A DNA stretch of 64,000 nt. Origin: Palsa-504 sp963767565 (GTDB lineage: Bacteria; Actinomycetota; Actinomycetes; Streptosporangiales; Streptosporangiaceae). Shown piece after piece: positions 40,541 to 48,227 of the stretch. The position numbers were made by a program, and so were the translations under genes. Under the pieces are notes generated by a model. That model made no database searches. It was not told where the DNA came from and worked only from the letters and a program-made list of their open reading frames with translations. Every line of letters begins with the position of its first letter. Position 1 is the first letter of the stretch. The stretch spans positions 56,164-120,163 of the forward strand of contig CAVYEG010000020.1 of assembly GCA_963767565.1 (NCBI GenBank), read 5' to 3'.

Positions 40541-41089
40541 ATGGCTGCTATCACTGATGCTCTTCAGGACGGGCTGGGCGGAGACCCCGATGCCGTCATC
40601 CGCGAGCTGTACTCGGACTATGCCAAGGTCCTGCACGGTTATATCGAGCAGTTCTGTCCGGACCGGACGAGCGCGGACGACATCGTGCAGGAGACCTTCA
40701 TCCGGGCCTGGCGTCACCTGCCCCAGCTGAGCGCCGATGACCGGCCGATCCGGCCGTGGCTGTTCCGGGTCGCGCGCAACTTGCTGATCGACGCGAACCG
40801 GGCCGCGCAGGCCCGGCCGGTGACAGTATCGGGCCAGGCGGCCGGTGAGGCCGAGACCGACTCCGGATTGGAGGAGATCCTGGACCGGCAGCTCGTTTCC
40901 GACGCCCTCCAGCACCTGTCGCCTGCGCACCAGACCGTGCTCGTGGAGACCTTCTACCGCGGCGGCACCATGGCCACGGTCGCCCGTGAGCTCGGCATAC
41001 CGCACGGCACGGCCAGATCACGGTTGCACTACGCGCTGGATGCCATGCGCAAGCAGTTCCAGGAGCACGACGCGATCGCGGCGTCCTGA
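40541..41089 (+). CDS. ECF sigma factor (SigL-like)
   Basis: A 182-residue group IV sigma factor. Region 2 is VIRELYSDYAKVLHGYIEQF through ADDIVQETFIRAWRHLP and WLFRVARNLLIDANR; region 4 is ALQHLSPAHQTVLVETFYRG, then TVARELGIPHGTARSRLHYAL. The YRGG and SRLHYA features recall the SigL group, whose promoters are described with TGAACC -35 elements. I choose the ATG at 40541, just after the dyad, over the GTG at 40505, which would place the promoter inside the gene. No zinc-binding anti-sigma gene follows; a small membrane protein does. Confidence 0.9.
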   Translation: MAAITDALQDGLGGDPDAVIRELYSDYAKVLHGYIEQFCPDRTSADDIVQETFIRAWRHLPQLSADDRPIRPWLFRVARNLLIDANRAAQARPVTVSGQAAGEAETDSGLEEILDRQLVSDALQHLSPAHQTVLVETFYRGGTMATVARELGIPHGTARSRLHYALDAMRKQFQEHDAIAAS

Positions 41090-41580
41090 TGAGCAGCCGG
41101 CTGCCCTGGGATATCACGGCCGTCGGTGCCCACGACGAGAAGGTAGCGGCTGCCGCGGCGGCCCAGTTCGTCCGGCGCCTGATCGTGGTGATGCTGCTCA
41201 CGGCGGCCGCCCTGGACCTGACCCGGTGCGGTCTCGTCATGACCGCAGCCCGGCATCCAGCGCCGACCGCGGGACTGGTCGCTGCCGGGCTGGCCGCAGC
41301 CGCAGTGACCGCGCGGACCGCGCGCGGGTGCCAGGTCGGCCAGCGCTGGGCAGGCTGGACCGTATTGCTCATCGGCGCCGCGTCGACCCCGCAAGCGGCC
41401 GCGTCCGGCTTCCGCGGCCCCTATACGATCCCCGACATAGCCACCGCTGGCCTCGGGCTGCTGCTGGCCACCACCATCCTGGCGACGGCGGGCGGGATGG
41501 ACCGTCGGCACACGACACCGAAACTCCCCTCGTGCTGGACAGCGGAGCCACGGGACGACCCGGCGTCTAGTCACCCGTGA
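41089..41580 (+). CDS. Membrane protein coupled to the ECF sigma factor
   Basis: A 163-residue protein whose ATG overlaps the sigma stop (TGATG), so its translation is coupled. An N-terminal cytoplasmic stretch of about 28 residues precedes helices at LIVVMLLTAAALDLTRCGLV, TAGLVAAGLAAAAVTA, WAGWTVLLIGAAST and IATAGLGLLLATTILATA. It lacks the HxxxCxxC zinc motif of classical anti-sigma factors. By position it is a candidate membrane-bound anti-sigma factor or sensor, with no sequence support beyond the gene order. Confidence 0.7.
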   Translation: MSSRLPWDITAVGAHDEKVAAAAAAQFVRRLIVVMLLTAAALDLTRCGLVMTAARHPAPTAGLVAAGLAAAAVTARTARGCQVGQRWAGWTVLLIGAASTPQAAASGFRGPYTIPDIATAGLGLLLATTILATAGGMDRRHTTPKLPSCWTAEPRDDPASSHP

Positions 41581-41634
41581 AGAATCCGTCTGGGGGACGT
41601 GCCGGTCCCGAGGTCGGAACCGGCCGCCGAGCTG

Positions 41635-41682
41635 GGTGGGCGATACTGGGATCGAACCAGTGACCTCCTCGATGTGAACGAG
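41635..41682. repeat. 48-bp attachment-site repeat (distal end, tRNA-Val 3' part)
   Basis: GGTGGGCGATACTGGGATCG onward to GTGAACGAG repeats the 3' 45 bases of the tRNA-Val at 45378-45449 plus flank. It matches 45376-45423 at 47 of 48 positions (difference at 41672). Beyond 41682 the similarity stops, so this is a tRNA fragment, as expected of an attachment site. Confidence 0.85.
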
Positions 41683-41761
41683 TGGCATGGAGGTCAATAC
41701 CGGTCATTGACGCAGCTCGCGGTTCTGCTCAGGTCGTATGAGGTCGGTGCTGGGCGGAGAG

Positions 41762-41785
41762 GTTGCTGTACTCATCTGCTGTACT
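41762..41785. repeat. Integrase arm-type repeat, distal copy
   Basis: GTTGCTGTACT, CA, TGCTGTAC: resembles the sequence just after the integrase gene at 45306-45328. Both contain GTTGCTGTACT followed by a second TG(C/T)TGTAC. Arm-type binding sites of tyrosine integrases sit inside the element near each att site, as these do. Confidence 0.45.
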
Positions 41786-42203
41786 ACCGTCCGGCTTTCC
41801 TGAACTCGGCATCACGGCAGCGTAGGATCTCACCGGCCCCCGGCTTGCTCCGCCAGTCCCGGCGGCCAGCATGTCATCGCGCTCTTGGTCTGCGATGGCG
41901 CTGTTCTCGCAAGAATCGGGTGACGTGCGGCAGCGCCGGTTGTCAGGCGACGAGGGCGAGCGGCCGTCAAGGTCAGGTAATGGCAGGTGGGTTACTGAGA
42001 CCTCCCCGCAGTCCTAATGCCAGGCGGCGGCAGTACCAGGCCCGGCTATGCCACGCCACTACCGCAGTCCGTGATGTTCTCGGTAACTGCTACGGACTCG
42101 GATCAGGCGGATGATACCGTCGTGCCGCAAGGCCGGATTGTGTCAGACCCCCATTACCGCGGTGGTACCTCCGTCGTCGGTCAGCATGAATCGGAGACAT
42201 CAG

Positions 42204-42785
42204 ATGGAAACCCTGACTGCCTGGAAGTTCGCAACGCCCGAGGGTGCAGGCGACGCCATGGAGACACTGGAACGACTCCACGCCCAGCAGCTGATCCAGG
42301 TTCACGATGCGGCGGTGGTGACCTGGCCCGTCGGGGCCAAAAAGCCGAAGACCCTGGAGATGCACGACACGACGGCAGCCGGGGCGCTTGGCGGCGGCTT
42401 CTGGGGCCTGCTCTTCGGGCTGATCTTCTTCGTTCCGCTGCTCGGACTTGCGATCGGCGCAGCGAGCGGCGCCCTGATGGGCTCGCTCACCAGCGTGGGT
42501 ATCAGTGACACGTTCATCCAAGACGTCCGTGACAAGGTGACGCCGGGCAGCTCAGCGCTGTTCGCGCTCACCTCCGACGCGGTCCGGGACAAGGTCGCCG
42601 AGGCGTTCCAGGGCACCCAGGCCGAGCTGATCAGCACCAACCTATCCGCCGAGCAAGAAGCCGCCCTCGCCCAGGCCTTCGGCAACTTAGGCCCGAACAA
42701 GCCGTCAACCAGCCTCTTCGCGGCCAGGACCAGATCTGCGCTGACACTCCATTCTGCAGGGCCGAGACCCTACAGCCTCCGGTGA
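42204..42785 (+). CDS. DUF1269 membrane protein
   Basis: A 193-residue protein. The DUF1269 pattern is present: AWKFATPEGAGDAMETLERL, DAAVVTWPVGAKKPKT, the glycine-rich membrane hairpin GALGGGFWGLLFGLIFFVPL, then SDTFIQDVRDKVTPGSSALF. The ATG at 42204 has GGAGA upstream. The last 30 residues (after QAFGNLG) look unlike the family and may be read-through into unrelated sequence. It is the only intact cargo gene of the element. Function unknown, often found among stress genes. Confidence 0.85.
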   Translation: METLTAWKFATPEGAGDAMETLERLHAQQLIQVHDAAVVTWPVGAKKPKTLEMHDTTAAGALGGGFWGLLFGLIFFVPLLGLAIGAASGALMGSLTSVGISDTFIQDVRDKVTPGSSALFALTSDAVRDKVAEAFQGTQAELISTNLSAEQEAALAQAFGNLGPNKPSTSLFAARTRSALTLHSAGPRPYSLR

Positions 42786-43463
42786 GTCGGCCTGTAGGCC
42801 GGGTCCTGTGCAAGCGTCTCTCCGACCACGGCGGACGTACCGCGCATGTCGTTTGACCTGCGGCTGAGATCTCGCTGGTTCTCAACAGCTCTGGGCAGAT
42901 CGTGACACGATGTGCCCGAAATGTGCCCGGGCCTGGTGTTCCTGGCCGATCGCCGCCATGCCTGTCAATTCAGAATCGGAAGGCTAGCCTTCTACATAGC
43001 CGACTTCCGCCTAGTATAGGATCTCCTGTGATCTATGTAAGCGTCGGCTTCGTCGCTTACGTCGACAAGCGCGTTTACCTGGCTTATTAACTTTTGTAGG
43101 AGCTTGCTTGGGCGCGCGTCTGTGTACGTTAACTTCCATAGCCATCATTTTGTCCTGGTCGCAATGGTCAGGTGTCGGCTCGGCGCCATGTACCCCACCG
43201 CTGATGGCATGACATTCAAGCGTCAACCTCAGGGATTGGGTAGGGAGTACCCGCAATACGACCCCAAGTGGCCAGCATACGAGTAATCGACGGTCCGATT
43301 TCTTCGATGTCCCAGGACGGATGTAGCACAAAGAGGACCAGCCATTAGCTTGTTATTTAACCTCTGCTGTCACGCTCGTCATGTTCTGTCGCGGTTGTCC
43401 GGCGTGTTGCCGTGACAGCTAGCGGCCACCGCGACACCGTCGGTTCCTGTCTGAGGGAAATCG
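42786..43463. other. Low-GC stretch inside the element, no recognised gene
   Basis: About 680 bases. The section 42980-43400 is clearly richer in A and T than the rest of the window. A direct repeat TGTGCCCGAAATGTGCCCG lies at 42911-42929. Short open frames on both strands (for example 43104-43286) have no family motifs. It may be older foreign DNA brought by the element. Confidence 0.5.
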
Positions 43464-44028
43464 ATGGTGGAGGCGGTGGCCGTGGCGTTCAGTATGGCTT
43501 GGCGCGAGACGGGGGTCGGGACCGGGGCGGGCGGGGACCAGGCCCGGGGGCGGCTGGCGGCGTTCCGCGGCGAGGTGTACCGGTGCCTGGGCAGGCGCCG
43601 GGATGCGCTGTTCGAGCTGGCCGACGCCGTGCTGTGCCGGCAGGGGCGGGTGCACATGCTGGCGGAGCTGTCGCTGGAGCCGGAGTGCCGCCGTGGCCAC
43701 GGCGCGGTGTACGACGCGGTCAACTGCGGTCAGGTGCAGATCGCCCGGCTGCGGCGGGCGCTGGCGGGCCTGCCACTGCCGGCCTGGGACGACGGCCGGA
43801 TCCGGCTGGCGGTGGACGTGAGCAATTGCTGGAGCCGGGCCGCACCTCGTGGACACTGCCGCTGGATGCGGTCCGGCTCGGCCCGGCCGACGACGCGACC
43901 AAGGTGACCGCTGCGCAGGTCCGCGAGGTCGTGGCCCGTCTCATCGAGGCCGGGCACTGGCACGACGGCGACCCGGACCTCCTGGTCGTCTTCGACTCCG
44001 GCTATGACCTGCACCGCCAGGGCCTCCG
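43464..44028 (+). pseudogene. Truncated actinobacterial DDE transposase with internal deletion
   Basis: The ATG at 43464 opens a transposase-like protein (RGEVYRCLGRRRDALFELAD, RLAVDVSN). After VDVSN about 40 residues of the usual protein are missing and the frame changes; homology resumes as LEPGRTSWTLPLDAVRLG and DPDLLVVFDSGYDLHR in another frame, then stops abruptly at about 44028. The last third is absent. The gene is dead. Confidence 0.7.
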
Positions 44029-44218
44029 GGCCGGCATCGGCGGCCCACTGCCCGATCGCGGCGAACGACCTCGACCCCGCGATCACCGCCGCGATCCCCA
44101 CGGCCAGCAGCCCCGCCAGCGGATGCCGGCGCCCGCGCCTCTTCCGCGGGTCCGGGATCTGGGCAAGCAGATCAAGAAGGTAGTGGCAGCGGGCAGCCGG
44201 GATCGGCGAAAATGGCAT
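44020..44218 (-). pseudogene. N-terminal fragment of an ISAs1-family transposase
   Basis: The minus strand reads HYLLDLLAQIPDPRKRRGRR, then LLAVGIAAVIAGSRSFAAIG and QWAADAG, the standard N-terminal domain of ISAs1/H-repeat transposases. The ATG is at 44218. After about 65 residues it stops at the junction with the other dead transposase near 44025. The catalytic domain is absent. Confidence 0.7.
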
Positions 44219-45294
44219 CGGCGGGCGGGTCCCTCAAGGCAGGCGACGTTAGCGTGAGAACTTCCATCGTTCCGCCTGGGCCCGCCTGCCGTGGCAGACA
44301 CGCCAGACACATCACCCGCTGCTATGAAACAGCAGCTCACAGCCTCATTTCACGACTTTGCCGTATCCCTGACATTGTCCCCTACCTCGGCGCGAAACGG
44401 CTGGACAAGCTCCAGATCAGGGACATCCGCCAATGGTTGAACAAGCTGACGCAGGTCTGCCAGTGCTGCGCTCAGGGCAAGGATGCCGCGTGGCCCGAAG
44501 GCAAGCGCCGCTGCTGCGCGATCGGCCAGTGCTGCCACGCTACTCTGTCCACGCGCAGTCGCGCTGACGCCCGCGATACGCTCCGGGCCGCGTACACCTG
44601 CGCGGTTGAGGACGAGCTGCTTTCCCGCAACCCCGTCGCCGTGGTCCGGCTGCCTGCACCGCGCACGCGCAAGCGCCGATGGTGGTCTGTCGACGACGCA
44701 CGCCAGTTCCTGGAATCGACCCGCGCCGCGGGCGAGCCGATGTACGCGGCGTTCGTGCTCATCCTGGTCCTCGGCCTGCGTAAAGGCGAAGTCCTCGGCC
44801 TTACCTGGGAACTGGTCAATCTCGACGCCGCTGAGCTCTACGTCGGCGAGCAAGTTCAGCGAGTTGGCCATGAACTTATCCGCCGACAGGTCAAGACCGA
44901 GACATCACAAGCGCCGCTACCGCTTCCCGAACTCTGCGTTGCCGCGCTCAAGCTTCGCCAGGAGCAGCAGGACTCCGACCGCAGGCGAACTGACGGAGCC
45001 TGGATAGACACAGGCCTGGTATTCACGACCCGTCACGGCACGGCACTGGAGCCGCGGAACTTCAACCGCAGCTTCGACCGCTGCATCCGCAAGGCCCAGG
45101 TGCCCAGGATCACCGTGCACGGCACCCGCAAGACCTGCGGCTCCCTGCTGGCCGCCCTCGATGTGCACCCGCGCGTAGCGATGCAGATCCTGCGGCACAG
45201 CAAGATCGCCGTCACGATGGAGATCTACACCGAGGTGCCCTCGGCCGCCACCCGCGAAGCGCTCAAGAAGCTCGGGCAGTGGCTCGGCAGCTAG
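44212..45294 (+). CDS. Tyrosine site-specific integrase, 5'-truncated
   Basis: Up to 360 residues; recognisable homology starts near residue 53 (IVPYLGAKRLDKLQIRDIRQ). The catalytic residues are all present: Arg in LILVLGLRKGEVLGL, His-x-x-Arg in TVHGTRKTCGS, His in QILRHSKIAVTME and the nucleophile Tyr in MEIYTEV. The N-terminal arm-binding domain is missing, cut where the ISAs1 fragment begins; the true start is therefore unknown. It lies 84 bases from the intact tRNA-Val, its evident target. Confidence 0.85.
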   Translation: MASAGGSLKAGDVSVRTSIVPPGPACRGRHARHITRCYETAAHSLISRLCRIPDIVPYLGAKRLDKLQIRDIRQWLNKLTQVCQCCAQGKDAAWPEGKRRCCAIGQCCHATLSTRSRADARDTLRAAYTCAVEDELLSRNPVAVVRLPAPRTRKRRWWSVDDARQFLESTRAAGEPMYAAFVLILVLGLRKGEVLGLTWELVNLDAAELYVGEQVQRVGHELIRRQVKTETSQAPLPLPELCVAALKLRQEQQDSDRRRTDGAWIDTGLVFTTRHGTALEPRNFNRSFDRCIRKAQVPRITVHGTRKTCGSLLAALDVHPRVAMQILRHSKIAVTMEIYTEVPSAATREALKKLGQWLGS

Positions 45295-45305
45295 GGTGCC
45301 AGGGC

Positions 45306-45328
45306 GTTGCTGTACTTCAGTGTTGTAC
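45306..45328. repeat. Integrase arm-type repeat, proximal copy
   Basis: GTTGCTGTACTTCAGTGTTG followed by TAC, 11 bases after the integrase stop. It pairs with the related sequence at 41762-41785 near the other end of the element. Confidence 0.45.
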
Positions 45329-45375
45329 GGGCCGCAAAAACGGCCAGTCACAAGATCGCAACTGGCCTCTGACCT

Positions 45376-45423
45376 GGTGGGCGATACTGGGATCGAACCA
45401 GTGACCTCCTCGGTGTGAACGAG
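45376..45423. repeat. 48-bp attachment-site repeat (tRNA-Val end)
   Basis: The copy of the 48-bp repeat that overlaps the intact tRNA-Val gene, covering the acceptor 3' strand, T arm, variable region and anticodon arm. It matches 41635-41682 at 47 of 48 positions. Confidence 0.85.
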
Positions 45424-45449
45424 GCGCTCTCCCGCTGAGCCAATCGCCC
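45378..45449 (-). tRNA. tRNA-Val (anticodon CAC)
   Basis: A complete 72-base cloverleaf on the minus strand: acceptor GGGCGAT/ATCGCCC, D arm GCTC/GAGC, anticodon stem CCTCG/CGAGG with loop TTCACAC (anticodon CAC), T arm ACTGG-TTCGATC-CCAGT, discriminator A. CCA is encoded at 45375-45377. It serves as the integration site of the adjacent element. Confidence 0.95.
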
Positions 45450-46041
45450 GTCGCTGGTTGCGGATCGCCCGCCGGGGTCACACCCTACGGGAGCCGCGCT
45501 CCAGCGCTTCCATAGGTTAGCGCATCTTCACGGTCTTCGGCACCGCGACCGGTGCCGGCCACTGGCAGGCCGGCACCGCCAGCTGGTTTCTGTACGTAAT
45601 TGCACGATTACTAAACGTCACGATTCGGCGTCAGGGCGCGGCGTGACCCTTCGGGTGAGGCCGAAGGGAGCGCAGGGTTGGCGGTAACGCTGCGTAAAGA
45701 CAAAGGGCTGCAATCGTACGCTTCGGAACACCTTTAATTACAGTCAGTATTGTTATTGAAACGCTTTGTAGATAAGCGCATGAGATGAGCGTCACAGGCT
45801 ATGCAATCGGCACGCGGAAACACTAAACTGCAGCGACGCCGTTGCAGCGAACTGAGCTTTATTTATCCAGGTCAGGGCGAGGGCGAAGGCTCGTCTTCCG
45901 GGCAGGGACGAAAGGCGCAAAACGGGATGCTGATCACTCGGGAAAACTTCACCCTCCGTATGCGGCTCAGTCACCAACCGGCCGCGGCTCGTCGACAGAG
46001 CCCGGTTGTCCTAGAGCAGGCTAGGTAGGAGCGGGGTAGCG
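45450..46041. other. Long intergenic region upstream of the ssgB-like gene
   Basis: About 590 bases without a convincing gene. It holds a perfect 8-base-arm hairpin (CCCTTCGG, GTGAGG, CCGAAGGG at 45649-45670), an A/T-rich section at 45715-45790 with a TACGCTT/AAGCG-type dyad, and near the downstream gene a bulged stem (AACCGG...GGCTC with GAGCCCGGTT, 45976-46010). Small open frames here have no motifs. A long structured leader or a small RNA is possible. Confidence 0.45.
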
Positions 46042-46512
46042 ATGAACAGGAGCAGCAGCACCACGATCTCGGCCGAGCTCGGTCTAAGGCTTGTCGTCCC
46101 ACAGCAAACGATTGTCCCCCTTGTGGCCAGTCTGTACTACAGCGGCAGCGACCCCTATGCGGTGCGCATGGCGTTCCACGTCGGCACGGACGAGCCGGTC
46201 GAGTGGATCTTCGCCAGGGACCTGCTCGCGGCCGGGATCGACGCGGGCCAGGGCGAGGGAGACGTCCGGGTTTGGCCTTCGGCCCAGTCGTGCGCGGAAA
46301 GCGACGGTCTGGAGGTGATCGGTGACGCCAGCACCGAGGGCACGGTATTGAATATCGAGTTGTCGTCCCCATTCGGCCAGGCGCATTTTGAAGCGCCGGC
46401 TCAGGCCATGGCGGCTTTTCTTCACCGCACCTATCAAATCGTCCCCGCTGGCCAGGAAAGCGGCTATATCGATATCGAGGCAGAGCTTAACGACCTACTC
46501 CGCCAGGCCTGA
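46042..46512 (+). CDS. SsgA/SsgB-family sporulation and cell-division regulator
   Basis: A 156-residue SsgA-like protein (SALP), found only in morphologically complex actinobacteria, where SsgB recruits FtsZ to sporulation septa. Family patches: ISAELGLRLVVPQQTIVPL at the N terminus, SDPYAVRMAFHVGTDEPVEW near residue 40, and SSPFGQAHFEAPAQAMAAFL near 115. The ATG at 46042 is preceded by GGAGCGGGG. Its length and sequence suit SsgB, but other SALPs cannot be excluded. A long structured upstream region precedes it. Confidence 0.9.
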   Translation: MNRSSSTTISAELGLRLVVPQQTIVPLVASLYYSGSDPYAVRMAFHVGTDEPVEWIFARDLLAAGIDAGQGEGDVRVWPSAQSCAESDGLEVIGDASTEGTVLNIELSSPFGQAHFEAPAQAMAAFLHRTYQIVPAGQESGYIDIEAELNDLLRQA

Positions 46513-46574
46513 CAAAAGCCGCGGCCGCCCCGAACCGTAACCCCCGCAAACCACAGCCCCCCGCTCGGCGCGTC

Positions 46575-46603
46575 CCCGGTCCGCTCCCCCGTGGTGGACC
46601 GGG
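46575..46603. terminator. Hairpin between convergent ssgB-like and hutH genes
   Basis: Arms CCCGGTCC (46575-46582) and GGACCGGG (46596-46603), 8 of 8 matched with a 13-base loop. It lies between two converging genes and can terminate both. Confidence 0.55.
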
Positions 46604-46627
46604 CTGCCGTGTGGTTGCTGAGACCAG

Positions 46628-48166
46628 TTACTGGAAGGCGGGGAAGGCGGCGGCGGCGACCTGGCAGATCTCAGGGAGCAGCGCGTCCACGGCCGCGAGC
46701 TGGGAGGCCACCTCGCGGTCGATGTCCATCCGCGGCACCGACGCCCGCACCGTGTCGTGCACGGCCCGCAGCGGCTCGCTGGGCCGCGCGATGTCGGCGC
46801 GCAGGTCGATCCCCTGAGTGGCGCAGCAGATCTCGACGGCCAGGCAGGCGCGCACGTTGGCCACCACCTCCCGCAGCTTGCGCACCGCGGTCCAGCCCAT
46901 CGACACGTGGTCTTCCTGCTTGCCCGAGGTCGGGATGGTGTCCACGCTGGCCGGATGGGCCAGCACCTTGTTCTCGCTGACCAGCGAGGCCGCGGTGTAC
47001 TGGGCCAGCATGAAACCGGAGTTGGTCCCGGCGGCGGGGGCCAGGAAGGGCGGCAGGCCGCGGGAGAACGCGGGGTCGAGCATCCGGTCGACCCGGCGCT
47101 CGCTGATGGAGGCCAGCTCGGCCACGGCCATGGCCAGCATGTCGGCGGCGAAGGCCAGCGGCTCGCCGTGGAAGTTCCCGGTGGTCATGACCTCGCCGTC
47201 GGGCACGATGACCGGGTTGTCCACCACCGCGCCCAGCTCGGTGGTCAGCACCTGACGGGCGAACCCGAGCACATCCCGGACCGCGCCGTGCACCTGCGGC
47301 GCGCAGCGCAAGCAGTACGCGTCCTGGACGGCGTGCCTGCTGTGCCGGTGGCTGGCCAGCAGCGGCGAGCCGGCCAGCAGCCCGCGCAGGTTCGCCGCGC
47401 TGGTCAGCTGGCCCGGGTGCGGCCGGATGATCTGCACCCGCTCGTCGTAGGGCCGGTCGGTGCCGAGCAGGGCCTCGATGGACAGCGCGCAGGCCACGTC
47501 CGCGGCCTGGACCAGCAGGCCGGCGTCGTACACCGAGAACGCGAGCAGGGCCTGCATCGGCTCGGTGCCGTTGACCAGCGACAGGCCCTCCTTGGGGGCG
47601 AGCGTCAGCGGCTCGAGCCCGTGCTCGGCCAGGACCTCGGCGGCCGGGCGCCCCGCCGCCGGGTCCCCGGGGGCGCGCAGCCGGCCCTCGCCGATCAGCG
47701 GCTGGGCCAGGTGGGCGAGCTGGGCCAGGTCGCCGGACGCCCCGACCGAGCCCTTGCCCGGGATGACCGGCAGCAGGTCGAGCGACAGCAGTTCGAGCAG
47801 CCGGGCGGGCAGCTCCACCCGGACCCCGGAGTAGCCGGCCGCGAGCGTCCGGGCCCGCAGCAGCAGCACGGCCCGCACCGTCTGGTCATCAAGCGGCACG
47901 CCGGTCGCGGCCGCGTGCGAGCGGACGATCGCGCCCTGCAGGGTGGTCAGGTCGGCCTCCCCCACCGGCGTGTCGGCCAGGGCGCCGAACCCGGTGTTCA
48001 CCCCGTACACCGGCGCGTCCCCGCGCAGCGCCTGCACGACGACCGAACGGCTGAACTCCATCCGCTGCGCCACGTCGTCACCGAGCCGAGCCCGTGCCTG
48101 CCCGTGTGCCACCGCGACGACGTCGTCCACGGTCAGCGCGCTTCCGTCCACCACTAGTTCTCGCAT
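46628..48166 (-). CDS. hutH: Histidine ammonia-lyase
   Basis: Removes ammonia from histidine to give urocanate, first step of histidine use. The protein is 512 residues, the family norm. The Ala-Ser-Gly triad that forms the MIO cofactor is in GSVGASGDLAQLAH near residue 147. The substrate-binding APVYGVNTGFGALAD is near residue 53. Start ATG at 48166 gives the usual MRELVVDGSALTVDDV. The other hut genes are not adjacent; an ArsR-like regulator is directly upstream on the same strand. Confidence 0.96.
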   Translation of the reverse strand: MRELVVDGSALTVDDVVAVAHGQARARLGDDVAQRMEFSRSVVVQALRGDAPVYGVNTGFGALADTPVGEADLTTLQGAIVRSHAAATGVPLDDQTVRAVLLLRARTLAAGYSGVRVELPARLLELLSLDLLPVIPGKGSVGASGDLAQLAHLAQPLIGEGRLRAPGDPAAGRPAAEVLAEHGLEPLTLAPKEGLSLVNGTEPMQALLAFSVYDAGLLVQAADVACALSIEALLGTDRPYDERVQIIRPHPGQLTSAANLRGLLAGSPLLASHRHSRHAVQDAYCLRCAPQVHGAVRDVLGFARQVLTTELGAVVDNPVIVPDGEVMTTGNFHGEPLAFAADMLAMAVAELASISERRVDRMLDPAFSRGLPPFLAPAAGTNSGFMLAQYTAASLVSENKVLAHPASVDTIPTSGKQEDHVSMGWTAVRKLREVVANVRACLAVEICCATQGIDLRADIARPSEPLRAVHDTVRASVPRMDIDREVASQLAAVDALLPEICQVAAAAFPAFQ

Positions 48167-48227
48167 GATCGACAGCTTCCCACGCCCGAGCCGCGGACAT
48201 GGTTCGACCCGGCCGGATGCGGAAGGT

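Larger units (their letters stand above)
41635..45423. mobile_element. Small integrative element at tRNA-Val(CAC), degraded
   Basis: About 3.8 kb between two 48-bp direct repeats of the tRNA-Val 3' end, with a tyrosine integrase adjacent to the intact tRNA. Cargo consists of a DUF1269 gene, a stretch of lower GC without recognised genes, and two dead transposases. No replication, transfer or phage genes are seen. The integrase is 5'-truncated, so the element is probably immobile. Confidence 0.75.

Noticed and set aside
41599..42114. A 171-codon open frame containing GGRYWDRTSDLLDV
   Set aside because: It reads straight through the tRNA-Val fragment and the attachment repeat; the peptide is the translation of a tRNA and appears wherever such repeats occur.
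45801..46028. Short open frames before the ssgB-like gene
   Set aside because: No ribosome site of note, no motif, and the region has stem-loop structure instead.
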